Part shown: one piece after another, positions 5,761 to 13,656 of the stretch
How positions within the stretch are numbered: position 1 is the first letter of the stretch
How the letters are laid out: every line of letters starts with the position of its first letter
From: an uncultured Clostridia bacterium
GTDB taxonomy: Bacteria; Bacillota; Clostridia; UBA1381
Assembly: GCA_934454035.1 (NCBI GenBank)
Contig: CAKSFY010000016.1
Coordinates: 1-29,533 of the forward strand
Direction of reading: 5' to 3'
Length of the DNA stretch: 29,533 bases
Program-made: the position numbers and the translations under genes
Notes under the pieces: model-generated
Seen by the model: the letters and a program-made list of their open reading frames with translations, nothing else
Databases searched by the model: none
Told to the model about the DNA's origin: nothing

Positions 5761-7269
5761 TTAATTAATTTTAAGAAATTCGCTGACAGTCTCCTGCATC
5801 TGATCCTTTTCGCAAACCAAATCAAAGAGTCTCGGTTTGGTTTTTAGTTCGGAAAGCGATTTAGGAATATTCATTCCGCTTCTTTCTTTCAGAATTTCGA
5901 GGAGTGTGAACTCATCTTTGCCTGCAACGGCAGTATATCCGTCCAAAGCAATCAATACACTTTGGTTAAATTTGAACGGACTTGCGGTGGAGGCAATTAC
6001 GGTTTTTGTCGTGTCATTGGTGGCAAGCAGATATTTGTCGTACACGGCTTTTGCTACAGCGGTGTGAGTATCCATGCAATAGTCGTATTCTTCTTTACAT
6101 TTTTTGATTGTGTTCATGGTCTCATCATCATTTGCGCAGCCTGCCCACATAAGATTTTTCAGTTCAAGCTTCATATTTTCGGGAATTTCGTATGTTCCCT
6201 CCGTTTTTAAAGCTTCCATCCATTCGGCTACCATGTTGTCATGCGAGCCCGAAAGGTCGTATAAAAATCTTTCCAGATTGCTCGAAATCAAAATATCCAT
6301 TGACGGAGATATTGTGACATGGAACTGTCTGTTTTTATTGTAAACGCCTGTGTTTATAAAATCTGTCAGAACATTGTTCTCGTTGGATGCGCAGATAAGT
6401 TTTGCAATGGGAAGTCCCATTCTCTTTGCGTAGTATGCCGCCAGAATGTTTCCGAAGTTGCCTGTCGGAACAACGACATTAATCTCGTCTCCGGCATGAA
6501 TCTCTTCGCCCTTTAGCATATCGGCATATGCGCTGAAATAGTATACAATCTGCGGAACAAGTCTGCCCCAGTTAATCGAGTTTGCACTTGACAGCTTAAA
6601 TTTAGCTTTTTCAAGCTCCGATTTGTAATCGGCGTCGGTAAATATTTTCTTTACTCCGTTTTGTGCATCGTCAAAATTTCCGTTGACGGCCGCTACTCCG
6701 ACGTTATTTCCCTCTTGAGTAATCATTTGAAGCTTTTGAATTTCACTTACCCCGTTGTTAGGGAAAAAGACCATAATCCGTGTGCCGGGAACGTCTTTGA
6801 AGCCTTCGAGTGCAGCTTTGCCGGTATCTCCGGAGGTCGCAACAAGAATCACCACTTCATCGGTTTCGTTCGTCTTTTTCATGGATGTGGTTAAAAGATG
6901 CGGCAGAATCTGAAGTGCCATATCTTTAAAAGCGCATGTCGGACCGTGCCACAACTCCAAAAAATAAGTATTTCCGTTAAGTCTGTACACGGGCGCAATT
7001 GTATCCGAACCGAATTTTTCCTTTGTGTAGGCAGCATCTATGCAAGCCTTTAATTCCTCATCGGTAAAGTCGGTAAGGTATTTGCTCAGTATAAAAAATG
7101 CTCTTTCCCGATAGCTTTTATCTGCCAAAGACGCAATTTCGTCCTTTGATACCATAGGTATTCTTTCCGGAACAAACAGACCGCCTTCGGACGAAAGACC
7201 TTGTTTAATTGCCTGTGCCGAGCTTACGGATATAGTTTTGTTTCTTGTACTTTGATATTGCATTGCCAT
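5761..7269 (-). CDS. thrC: Threonine synthase
   Basis: ThrC converts O-phospho-L-homoserine to L-threonine with pyridoxal phosphate. Residues 108-118 (HGPTCAFKDMA) carry the cofactor-binding Lys115. The phosphate-binding region ATSGDTGKAA follows at 144-153. The 502-residue length and the N-terminal extension (YQSTRNKTISVSSAQAI) place it in the longer fold-type II group. Two ATGs (7269 and 7263) share the GGAAGG site; either may be used. It lies 15 bases after the P-loop gene and closes the pgi unit. The other threonine genes (hom, thrB) are not in this window. Confidence 0.96.
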   Translation of the reverse strand: MAMQYQSTRNKTISVSSAQAIKQGLSSEGGLFVPERIPMVSKDEIASLADKSYRERAFFILSKYLTDFTDEELKACIDAAYTKEKFGSDTIAPVYRLNGNTYFLELWHGPTCAFKDMALQILPHLLTTSMKKTNETDEVVILVATSGDTGKAALEGFKDVPGTRIMVFFPNNGVSEIQKLQMITQEGNNVGVAAVNGNFDDAQNGVKKIFTDADYKSELEKAKFKLSSANSINWGRLVPQIVYYFSAYADMLKGEEIHAGDEINVVVPTGNFGNILAAYYAKRMGLPIAKLICASNENNVLTDFINTGVYNKNRQFHVTISPSMDILISSNLERFLYDLSGSHDNMVAEWMEALKTEGTYEIPENMKLELKNLMWAGCANDDETMNTIKKCKEEYDYCMDTHTAVAKAVYDKYLLATNDTTKTVIASTASPFKFNQSVLIALDGYTAVAGKDEFTLLEILKERSGMNIPKSLSELKTKPRLFDLVCEKDQMQETVSEFLKIN

Positions 7270-7284
7270 TTATCCTTCCCAAAA

Positions 7285-7698
7285 TTATCTGATATATTTT
7301 TTCATATAATCGGGAGCAAGTTCCTTGTCTATGCTGACTGAAATTTCAAAATCGATATTGAATTTCTCCGAAATAGCTTCCAGAGCCTTGAGAAAATCTT
7401 CAAAGCCGTCCATTGTATTGTTCACAATTTTCAATATTCCGTCGATAAAGATGTGAGTAATATCAAAATTGCCGCTGATTATACCGCAGATAAAGCCCAA
7501 AAATTCATCCCATGAAAAGATGTTGAATTCTTTAGCTTCAGCCATTCTTACTTCGGATTTGATATCGTACATATTTCTGCCGGTGTCATTGCTGATGAAT
7601 ACTACATTTCCGCTTGCGGATTCAGCTGCTTCGTTCACCTTGTCCAAAAGCACCTTTGTTTTTCCTGTTCCCTTTTTTCCGATTAATAATTCGATCAT
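7285..7698 (-). CDS. Small P-loop ATP-binding protein of unknown function
   Basis: This 137-residue protein opens almost directly with a Walker A motif, GKKGTGKT at residues 7-14. A hydrophobic strand ending in Asp (THIFIDG, about 81-87) is the Walker B candidate. No sensor, lid or helicase motif is apparent, so it is a minimal P-loop fold; the product cannot be named. GGAGG lies about ten bases before the ATG. It sits between pgi and thrC with gaps of 58 and 15 bases, and is therefore probably co-transcribed with central metabolism genes. Thymidine-kinase-like or nucleotide-loading folds are possible, but the zinc-binding and lasso features of thymidine kinase are absent. Confidence 0.75.
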   Translation of the reverse strand: MIELLIGKKGTGKTKVLLDKVNEAAESASGNVVFISNDTGRNMYDIKSEVRMAEAKEFNIFSWDEFLGFICGIISGNFDITHIFIDGILKIVNNTMDGFEDFLKALEAISEKFNIDFEISVSIDKELAPDYMKKYIR

Positions 7699-7726
7699 AA
7701 TTCATGTCCTCCTTGTTTTTATATCT

Positions 7727-7747
7727 AAAGCTCCTTTTGCGAGCTTT
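7727..7747 (-). repeat. Hairpin between pgi and the P-loop gene
   Basis: AAAGCTC (7727-7733) and GAGCTTT (7741-7747) are perfect seven-base arms around a seven-base loop. No T-run follows on the minus strand, so it is more likely an mRNA-end or processing hairpin than a strong terminator. Confidence 0.4.
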
Positions 7748-7756
7748 ATTTCAGAA

Positions 7757-9118
7757 TCAGTCCTTGATTCGGGCGTCAAGCTCTTTTTTTAAATCTTCAT
7801 AGCCCGGTTTTCCCAAAAGGGCAAACATATTCTTTTTGTATGCTTCCACTCCGGGTTGGTTAAACGGATTTACTCCGAGAATGTATCCTGAGATTCCGCA
7901 TGCTTTTTCAAAGAAATATACCATTTCGCCGAAATGATAGGGTGTAAGTTTGGGGATATTTACCGCGAGATTGGGCACTCCTCCGTCTGTGTGGGCAAGC
8001 TCCGTACCTTTTGCCGCCTGCTTATTTACAAAATCCATCGTCTTTCCGGCAAGAAAGTTAAGTCCGTCAATGTTGTCTTTGTCGGCTTCTATTTCAAAAT
8101 CCTTAACCGGTTCGTCAACCAAAAGAGCGGTTTCGTACAAAATACGCATACCCTCCTGAATATATTGTCCCATTGAGTGGAGATCGGTTGAAAAATCAGC
8201 GGCAGCAGGGAAAATACCCTTGTTTTCCTTGCCTTCGCTCTCTCCGAAGAGCTGCTTCCACCATTCGCCGAAATAATGCAGCGATGGCTCATAGTTTACC
8301 ATAAGTTCAATATTTTTGCCTTTTTTGTGAATAATATTTCTCACTGCGGCATATTGATAGCATTCATTTTTTTCAAGCTCGGGTTCTCTGTATTTTTCCA
8401 TTGCCCAGGCTGCTCCCGCCATGATTTCATCTATGTCGATTCCGGCTGCTGCAATCGGCAAAAGTCCGACTGCGGTCAAAACGGAATATCTTCCGCCGAC
8501 ATCATCGGGAATCACAAAGGTTTCATAGCCTTCGGAATCGGCAAGAGTTTTTAGCGCGCCTTTTTTTTTGTCGGTCGTTGCGTATATTCTGCCTTTTGCC
8601 CCTTCTTTGCCATATTTTTTCTCCAGAAGCTCTTTAAAAATTCTGAAAGCGATTGCAGGCTCTGTGGTTGTTCCGGATTTTGAAATTACATTTACGGATA
8701 TATCTTTGCCCTCAACAGCTTCCAACAGCTCCGAAAGGTAAGTTGAGCTGATACTGTTGCCTGCGTAAAAAATCTGCGGAGCATTTCTTTTGCATTTGCA
8801 AAGCGAATTGTAAAAACTGTGCGAAAGCATTTCGATTGCCGCTCTTGCTCCGAGATATGAGCCGCCGATTCCTATTACAACAAGTACGTCCGAATCCGAA
8901 CGGATTTTTTCAGCCGCTTTTTTTATGCGGGCAAATTCTTCTTTATCATAATTTTCGGGCAGATTAACCCAGCCGAGAAAATCGCTGCCGGCAGCGTCTT
9001 TATTCTCAATATGTCCGTGAGCGGTATTTACCGCAGCACTCATTGCGCGGATTTCCTCCTCCGATATATATTTCAATGCTTTTGAATAATCAAAATGTAA
9101 ATGTTCCATACCAAACAT
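7757..9118 (-). CDS. pgi: Glucose-6-phosphate isomerase
   Basis: Pgi interconverts glucose 6-phosphate and fructose 6-phosphate in glycolysis. The 453-residue protein shows GIGGSYLGA at 83-91 and the sugar-phosphate-binding SKSGTTTE at 146-153. GGRYSVLTAVGLLP follows near residue 208, and a region GESEGKENKGIFP near 290 carries the catalytic glutamate. The C-terminal segment GVEAYKKNMF carries the ring-opening lysine. This is the short bacterial form typical of Firmicutes. AGGAAGG lies before the ATG, and the gene has its own promoter facing away from smpB. A hairpin lies directly downstream at 7727-7747. Confidence 0.96.
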   Translation of the reverse strand: MFGMEHLHFDYSKALKYISEEEIRAMSAAVNTAHGHIENKDAAGSDFLGWVNLPENYDKEEFARIKKAAEKIRSDSDVLVVIGIGGSYLGARAAIEMLSHSFYNSLCKCKRNAPQIFYAGNSISSTYLSELLEAVEGKDISVNVISKSGTTTEPAIAFRIFKELLEKKYGKEGAKGRIYATTDKKKGALKTLADSEGYETFVIPDDVGGRYSVLTAVGLLPIAAAGIDIDEIMAGAAWAMEKYREPELEKNECYQYAAVRNIIHKKGKNIELMVNYEPSLHYFGEWWKQLFGESEGKENKGIFPAAADFSTDLHSMGQYIQEGMRILYETALLVDEPVKDFEIEADKDNIDGLNFLAGKTMDFVNKQAAKGTELAHTDGGVPNLAVNIPKLTPYHFGEMVYFFEKACGISGYILGVNPFNQPGVEAYKKNMFALLGKPGYEDLKKELDARIKD

Positions 9119-9153
9119 TTCCTTCCTAAAAATTAATAAATTCCGTCACCTAT

Positions 9154-9182
9154 ATTTTAATACATTTTTGCGGATAAATCAA
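9154..9182 (-). promoter_or_regulatory. Sigma-A promoter of pgi
   Basis: On the minus strand TTGATT (9177-9182) is followed after 17 bases by TAAAAT (9154-9159). It reads toward pgi about 35 bases before its ATG. Confidence 0.7.
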
Positions 9183-9242
9183 GTATTATTTTATAAATTA
9201 ACAGATTATTATTAATTTTAATTATTTTTTTGATTTTTATGT

Positions 9243-9271
9243 TTGTATTTTTTTAAAAATTATGGTATAAT
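9243..9271 (+). promoter_or_regulatory. Sigma-A promoter of smpB
   Basis: TTGTAT (9243-9248) is followed after 17 bases by a perfect TATAAT (9266-9271), with GGGAGG and the smpB ATG just downstream. Confidence 0.75.
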
Positions 9272-9306
9272 TAAATATAATCAGAAAAAGGACGGGAGGC
9301 AAAAAA

Positions 9307-9768
9307 ATGCCGGACGGTAAAATTATAGCACAAAACAAAAAAGCAAGACATGAATATTTTATTATTGAGACAATAGAAGCCGGGGTCGAGCTTTTCGGCA
9401 CGGAGGTAAAATCGGTGAGACAGGGAAAGGTCAGCCTTACGGACGCATATGCGTCGATTAATAAGGGTGAGGTCTTTTTAAAGGGTATGAACATAAGTCC
9501 GTATGAACAGGGGAATATTTTTAACAAAGACCCTTTGCGTGAAAAGAAGCTGCTTCTTCACAAAAGCGAAATAAGAAAGCTTATCGGTCAGCTTAAGCAG
9601 CAGGGGTTTTCGCTGATTCCGCTGTCGGTTTATTTAAAGGGTTCGCTTGTTAAAGTGTCGCTAGGACTTTGCAAAGGCAAAAAACTGTACGACAAGCGTG
9701 CCGATTTGCAGGATCGTGACACAAAAAGAAATATGGACAGGGCATTTAAGGAACACAATAACAGATAA
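9307..9768 (+). CDS. smpB: SsrA-binding protein SmpB
   Basis: SmpB binds tmRNA and brings it to stalled ribosomes for trans-translation. The 153-residue protein has the OB-barrel segments (NKKARHEYFI near 11-20 and GVELFGTEVKSVRQGKVSL near 26-44) and LKGMNISPYEQGN. The conserved KKLYDKR follows, and then a basic C-terminal tail, the part that enters the ribosomal A site. The start follows GGGAGG by seven bases. The tmRNA gene ssrA often lies near smpB, but I found none in the adjacent 302 bases. The gene has its own promoter and no obvious terminator of its own. Confidence 0.96.
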   Translation: MPDGKIIAQNKKARHEYFIIETIEAGVELFGTEVKSVRQGKVSLTDAYASINKGEVFLKGMNISPYEQGNIFNKDPLREKKLLLHKSEIRKLIGQLKQQGFSLIPLSVYLKGSLVKVSLGLCKGKKLYDKRADLQDRDTKRNMDRAFKEHNNR

Positions 9769-9839
9769 GCAAAATAATATATAATTCATAAAATATAAGA
9801 TGTTTATTTGTTAAAAAGTGCTGAAAAATCCGTGTTGTA

Positions 9840-9868
9840 TTGATATTTACGCTTGAATATAGTATAAT
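9840..9868 (+). promoter_or_regulatory. Sigma-A promoter of the leader / CNNM unit
   Basis: TTGATA (9840-9845) is followed after exactly 17 bases by a perfect TATAAT (9863-9868). Transcription would start near 9875, about 30 bases before the leader ORF. Confidence 0.85.
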
Positions 9869-9904
9869 TAACTCATCTATATTTACGGAGGTTACAGGAG
9901 TATA

Positions 9905-9991
9905 ATGAGCGAAGACGGCGACGCGGACACTAATTCTTTGAAGTATACTATTAATATTATTTATAAATTTCGGCATAGTCTGCTCTTATGA
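9905..9991 (+). CDS. 28-residue leader peptide with acidic N-terminus
   Basis: ATG at 9905 is preceded by CGGAGG (9886-9891) and AGGAG (9896-9900). The peptide starts MSEDGDAD, four acids in the first eight residues, and ends KFRHSLLL. Its TGA (9989-9991) lies in the loop of the terminator hairpin, so a translating ribosome would cover the 5' arm. CTCAT (9872-9876) can pair with ATGAG over the start codon. A GAGC..AGAC segment (9907-9916) can pair with GTCTGCTC (9978-9985), an alternative to the terminator arm. The ORF is short and has no homologue known to me. Its placement between a strong promoter and a terminator is the main support. Confidence 0.5.
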   Translation: MSEDGDADTNSLKYTINIIYKFRHSLLL

Positions 9992-10015
9992 TAAAAGGGC
10001 GGATTGTGCTTTTTT
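9973..10015 (+). terminator. Intrinsic terminator / attenuator before the CNNM gene
   Basis: GCATAGTCTGCTCTT (9973-9987) pairs along all 15 bases, four of them G-U, with AAGGGCGGATTGTGC (9995-10009) around a seven-base loop, and six T follow (10010-10015). It sits between the leader promoter and the transporter gene, so it acts as an attenuator unless transcription is meant to end there as a small RNA. Confidence 0.85.
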
Positions 10016-10070
10016 GCGTTTTTTTCGGTAATTTACAAATTTTGATAATATTTTCGGAGGTTTTTAAATT

Positions 10071-11402
10071 ATGAATTCTGTTTTCAGGCAGATTATTTTA
10101 CAGATTATACTTATTGCTCTTAATGCAATATTTGCCAGCGCTGAAATTGCGGTCATTTCGATAAATGAAAATAAGCTTGCAAAAATGGCAGAAGAGGGCA
10201 ACAAAGGCGCGGCACGGCTTGCCAAGCTGACGGCTCAGCCGGCAAGATTTTTATCCACAATACAGATTGCAATTACTTTGTCGGGATTTTTGGGCAGTGC
10301 GTTTGCGGCGGATAATTTTTCGGATGTTCTGGTCAGCGCACTTGTAAAAGCGGGAGTTGGCATATCGCCGACGACCTTAAACAGTATTTCGGTCATTTTG
10401 ATAACGCTGATACTTTCATATTTTACATTGATATTTGGTGAACTTGTGCCGAAGCGTGTAGCCATGAAAAACTCGGAAAAGCTTGCATTTGCGCTTTCGG
10501 GACTGATTACATTTATATCACATTTGTTTGCGCCGATAGTCTGGCTTTTGACTCTTTCGACAAATTCGGTTTTAAGACTGATCGGCATTGACCCGAACAG
10601 TGATGATGACGAGGTTACCGAGGAAGAAATCCGTATGATGGTGGACGCAGGCAGTGAAAAGGGCGCTATTGATGAAGAAGAAAAAGAAATGATTCAAAAT
10701 GTGTTTGAATTTGACGACCTTACCGCAGGCGAAATATCAACGCACAGAACCGAGCTTTCGCTTTTGTGGCTGGATGAGTCTCCCGAAGAATGGGAGCGGA
10801 CCATTCACGAAAGCCGCCATTCGATTTACCCGGTCTGTGAGGAAAGTGTGGATAATGTCATAGGAATTATGAATGCAAAGGACTATTTCCGCCTGGAGGA
10901 TTGCACAAAAGAACAAATTATAAAAGAAGCGGTCAAGCCGGCATATTTCGTACCGGAGAGCATAAAGGCAGATGTGCTTTTCAAGAATATGAAAACAAGC
11001 GGCAACAATTTCGCAATTGTTGTGGATGAATACGGCGGTATGAGCGGAATCGTCACAATGAACGATTTGGTTCAGCAGCTTGTGGGAGATTTTGATATTG
11101 ACAACCCCGAAGATGATGAGGATGAAATAGAGCGTGTGGATTCTTCCACATGGAAGATAAAGGGTTCGGCTTCAATTGACGATGTAGTCGAAAAACTGAA
11201 GGTGAAAATTCCTGAGGACGATTACGATACATTCGGAGGGTTCGTGTTCGATGCATACGGCTCTGTGCCGGAGGACGGCGAGAATTTTGAAATTGATGCC
11301 GGAAATATGCATATAAAGACTTTGGAAATCAGAGACCACAGACTTATAAAGGCGTTGGTATGTATTATGCCCGAGCCTAAGGAAGAACAGCCGGAAAAAT
11401 AA
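10071..11402 (+). CDS. CNNM/CorC (HlyC)-family membrane transporter, probably Mg2+ related
   Basis: The 443-residue protein has the CNNM/DUF21 membrane domain (about residues 1-180, several hydrophobic helices, with FASAEIAVISINENKL and LIFGELVPKRVA). A charged linker and a CBS-domain pair follow (about 205-335, including NFAIVVDEYGGMSGIVTMNDL). The C-terminal CorC/HlyC domain starts near 350 (WKIKGSASIDDVVEKL). Bacterial relatives such as CorC and MpfA act in Mg2+ or Co2+ transport, several of them as exporters; the old name haemolysin is misleading. CGGAGG precedes the ATG. The preceding attenuator-like leader suggests regulated expression. Substrate and direction cannot be read from sequence. 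Confidence 0.9.
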   Translation: MNSVFRQIILQIILIALNAIFASAEIAVISINENKLAKMAEEGNKGAARLAKLTAQPARFLSTIQIAITLSGFLGSAFAADNFSDVLVSALVKAGVGISPTTLNSISVILITLILSYFTLIFGELVPKRVAMKNSEKLAFALSGLITFISHLFAPIVWLLTLSTNSVLRLIGIDPNSDDDEVTEEEIRMMVDAGSEKGAIDEEEKEMIQNVFEFDDLTAGEISTHRTELSLLWLDESPEEWERTIHESRHSIYPVCEESVDNVIGIMNAKDYFRLEDCTKEQIIKEAVKPAYFVPESIKADVLFKNMKTSGNNFAIVVDEYGGMSGIVTMNDLVQQLVGDFDIDNPEDDEDEIERVDSSTWKIKGSASIDDVVEKLKVKIPEDDYDTFGGFVFDAYGSVPEDGENFEIDAGNMHIKTLEIRDHRLIKALVCIMPEPKEEQPEK

Positions 11403-11427
11403 TCTAAAATAATCAGTTTTATTTAAC

Positions 11428-11448
11428 GGGCGGCAGATTCAGCCGCCC
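11428..11448 (+). terminator. Terminator-like hairpin after the CNNM gene
   Basis: GGGCGGC (11428-11434) and GCCGCCC (11442-11448) form a perfect seven-base GC stem with a seven-base loop. A run of six T follows about ten bases later, so termination may be partial and could let transcription into rho. Confidence 0.6.
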
Positions 11449-11513
11449 TCAAAATATTTTTTATTCTTGTTTAGTCAGATGATTCGGCAGATTTTATGAA
11501 AGGAAAAATTAAT

Positions 11514-12824
11514 ATGTCAGAGGAAATTCAATTGGAAAGACAAACTAAGGAGGTTTTAAAGCAAATTGCCTTGGGTTTGGAAATTCCTAAAGTGTCAACT
11601 CTCAAAAAGGATGAACTTATAGAAAAAATAAGAGAAAAAAGAGCAGAGCAGGAAAAAAAGCAGGAGGAAAAGCAGCCTAAAATACGCAAGCGACCCGATG
11701 ATGTTGTTGAGGTAAAGGGAATATTGGACGTTATGGCGGACGGCTTCGGTTTTTTAAGATTCGATAATTATCGGCCGAGCGAAAACGACGTTTATGTTTC
11801 ACCCACGCAGATTCGCCGTTTTAATCTTAAAACCGGTGATGAAATCGTCGGCGACAGCCGCCCTACTCAGGACGAGGATAAATATTCGCCGCTTTTGTTC
11901 GTAAAGACGATTAACGGCGACAGGATAGATGTTGCGCTTAAGAGAAAGAATTTTGAAAAACTTACTCCGATTTACCCGAATGAAAAGCTGAAGCTGGAAA
12001 CCGGGGACAGAACAAAATATGCCTCGCGAATAATCGATATTCTTTCGCCTATGGGCAAGGGACAGAGAGGTATGATTGTCGCTCCGCCGAAAGCCGGCAA
12101 AACTACACTTATTAAGCAGATTGCGCAGTCGGTTGCGAAAAATCACCCGGAGGTATATCTTATTGTTTTGCTCATAGACGAGCGCCCGGAAGAGGTTACC
12201 GATTTAAAGCGTTCGGTAAACGGAGAGGTTGTGGCTTCAACCTTTGACCAAACCCCGGAAAATCATACAAAGCTTGCGGAAATGGTTCTTGAAAGAGCGT
12301 CAAGACTTGTTGAGCAGAAAAAAGATGTGGTTATTCTGCTCGATTCAATCACAAGGCTTGCAAGAGCGTATAATCTTACTGTCACCCCAACCGGAAGAAC
12401 TCTCTCCGGCGGACTTGACCCGGATGCGCTTATAAAACCGAAAAAGTTTTTCGGAGCGGCAAGAAACATAGAAGAGGGCGGAAGTCTTACTATTTTGGCG
12501 ACTGCTCTTGTTGAAACCGGCAGCAGAATGGATGATGTGATTTTTGAAGAATTTAAAGGTACCGGCAACATGGAATTAAAGCTTGACAGGAGCTTGCAGG
12601 AACGCAGAATATTCCCGGCAATAGATATTCTGAAATCGGGCACCAGGCACGAAGAGGCGCTTCTTACCGATACCGAGCTGGAAGCGGCATGGGCAATAAG
12701 ATCAAATATGGGCAGACAGACGCCGGCGGATATAATGAATGTTATTTTGCAATTTATGAAAAATTCCGAAACAAATGAAGAATTTGCACAGATGATACTG
12801 AAAAATTTCAGAAAAAGAGGGTAA
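11514..12824 (+). CDS. rho: Transcription termination factor Rho
   Basis: Rho is a hexameric RNA helicase that ends transcription. With this start it has 436 residues: an N-terminal helical domain, a short Lys/Glu/Gln-rich linker (about 38-60), the cold-shock-like RNA-binding domain with GFGFLRF (77-83) and YVSPTQIRRF (94-103), and Walker A APPKAGKT (190-197). After these come the LLIDERPEEVTD region and the SRLVEQKKDVVILLDSITR Walker B region. An upstream ATG at 11496 is in frame, but AAAGGA overlaps it and sits nine bases before ATG 11514, so the later start is preferred. It leads a unit with proB and proA (gaps of 7 and 15 bases). Confidence 0.96.
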   Translation: MSEEIQLERQTKEVLKQIALGLEIPKVSTLKKDELIEKIREKRAEQEKKQEEKQPKIRKRPDDVVEVKGILDVMADGFGFLRFDNYRPSENDVYVSPTQIRRFNLKTGDEIVGDSRPTQDEDKYSPLLFVKTINGDRIDVALKRKNFEKLTPIYPNEKLKLETGDRTKYASRIIDILSPMGKGQRGMIVAPPKAGKTTLIKQIAQSVAKNHPEVYLIVLLIDERPEEVTDLKRSVNGEVVASTFDQTPENHTKLAEMVLERASRLVEQKKDVVILLDSITRLARAYNLTVTPTGRTLSGGLDPDALIKPKKFFGAARNIEEGGSLTILATALVETGSRMDDVIFEEFKGTGNMELKLDRSLQERRIFPAIDILKSGTRHEEALLTDTELEAAWAIRSNMGRQTPADIMNVILQFMKNSETNEEFAQMILKNFRKRG

Positions 12825-12831
12825 ATGAAAA

Positions 12832-13641
12832 ATGAAAGAAGTATATGAGGATATAAGAAAATCGAAAAGAATAGTTGTCAAGGTCGGGACGTCAACTCTG
12901 ACATATTTGACGGGCAAGACAAATTTGCAGATAATGGACAGACTTGCAAGAGTTTTGTCGGATTTGCAGAACCAGGGCAAGGAAATAGTGCTTGTTTCCT
13001 CCGGCGCAATCGGCATGGCGGTCGGAAAGCTGGGACTTTCGGAAAAGCCGAAAGAAACCGCTAAAAAACAGGCTGTTGCGGCTGTCGGTCAGTGCGAGCT
13101 TATGTATCTTTACGATAAGCTTTTTTCAGAGTATAACAACACCGTTGCGCAGATTCTTGTCACCGGTGAAGATATAGCAGTGCCGAGAAGAAAAAGAAAT
13201 ATGCAAAGCACTATAAACGAGCTTTTGGATATGGGCATAATTCCGATTGTAAATGAAAATGACAGTGTGTCGGCAGATGAAATCGAAATCGGCGATAATG
13301 ATAATCTTTCGGCAATGGTTGCGGATATGATTGACGCTGATTTGCTTGTACTTTTTTCGGATATAGACGGACTTTACGACAGTGATCCGCATTATAATAA
13401 GAATGCCGAAAAACTGGATATAGTTCTTGATATTGATAAGATTGAGCAAATGGCAGCCGGCAGCAGCACTAAGCAGGGCACTGGGGGAATGATTACCAAA
13501 ATTGAGGCCGCAAAGCGCGCATCAGCTGCCGGAATACATATGGTAATTGCAAACGGAGCGCATGTTGAGGCGCTTTACGATATTTTAGACGGAAACAAGG
13601 TCGGAACTCTGTTTGTGTCGAAAAATTTTAAAGATATATAA
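12832..13641 (+). CDS. proB: Glutamate 5-kinase (short form without PUA domain)
   Basis: ProB phosphorylates glutamate, the first step of proline synthesis. The 269-residue protein is an amino-acid-kinase fold: VVKVGTSTLT near residues 13-22, VSSGAIGMAVG near 56-66, NENDSVSADE and GDNDNLSAMVADMIDADLL in the substrate/nucleotide region, and GTGGMITKIEAAKRA near 217-231. The usual C-terminal PUA domain (about 100 residues) is absent. It lies seven bases after rho and 15 bases before proA, so kinase and reductase are co-expressed. Confidence 0.95.
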   Translation: MKEVYEDIRKSKRIVVKVGTSTLTYLTGKTNLQIMDRLARVLSDLQNQGKEIVLVSSGAIGMAVGKLGLSEKPKETAKKQAVAAVGQCELMYLYDKLFSEYNNTVAQILVTGEDIAVPRRKRNMQSTINELLDMGIIPIVNENDSVSADEIEIGDNDNLSAMVADMIDADLLVLFSDIDGLYDSDPHYNKNAEKLDIVLDIDKIEQMAAGSSTKQGTGGMITKIEAAKRASAAGIHMVIANGAHVEALYDILDGNKVGTLFVSKNFKDI

Positions 13642-13656
13642 GGAGTGTGACATTAA

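Larger units (their letters stand above)
9769..10070 (+). promoter_or_regulatory. 302-base regulatory gap in front of the CNNM/CorC gene
   Basis: The first 70 bases hold nothing clear. Then come a strong promoter (9840-9868), a leader ORF (9905-9991), an intrinsic terminator (9973-10015) and a short spacer with CGGAGG before the ATG at 10071. No second strong promoter was seen after the terminator, so expression of the transporter probably depends on reading through it. Confidence 0.65.

Noticed and set aside
9769..10070. tmRNA gene (ssrA) next to smpB
   Set aside because: No tRNA-like ends or tag-peptide frame was seen; the gap is explained by a promoter, leader ORF and terminator.
11496..11513. 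Earlier in-frame ATG of rho
   Set aside because: It overlaps the AAAGGA ribosome site that serves ATG 11514; nothing upstream of 11496 looks like a ribosome site.
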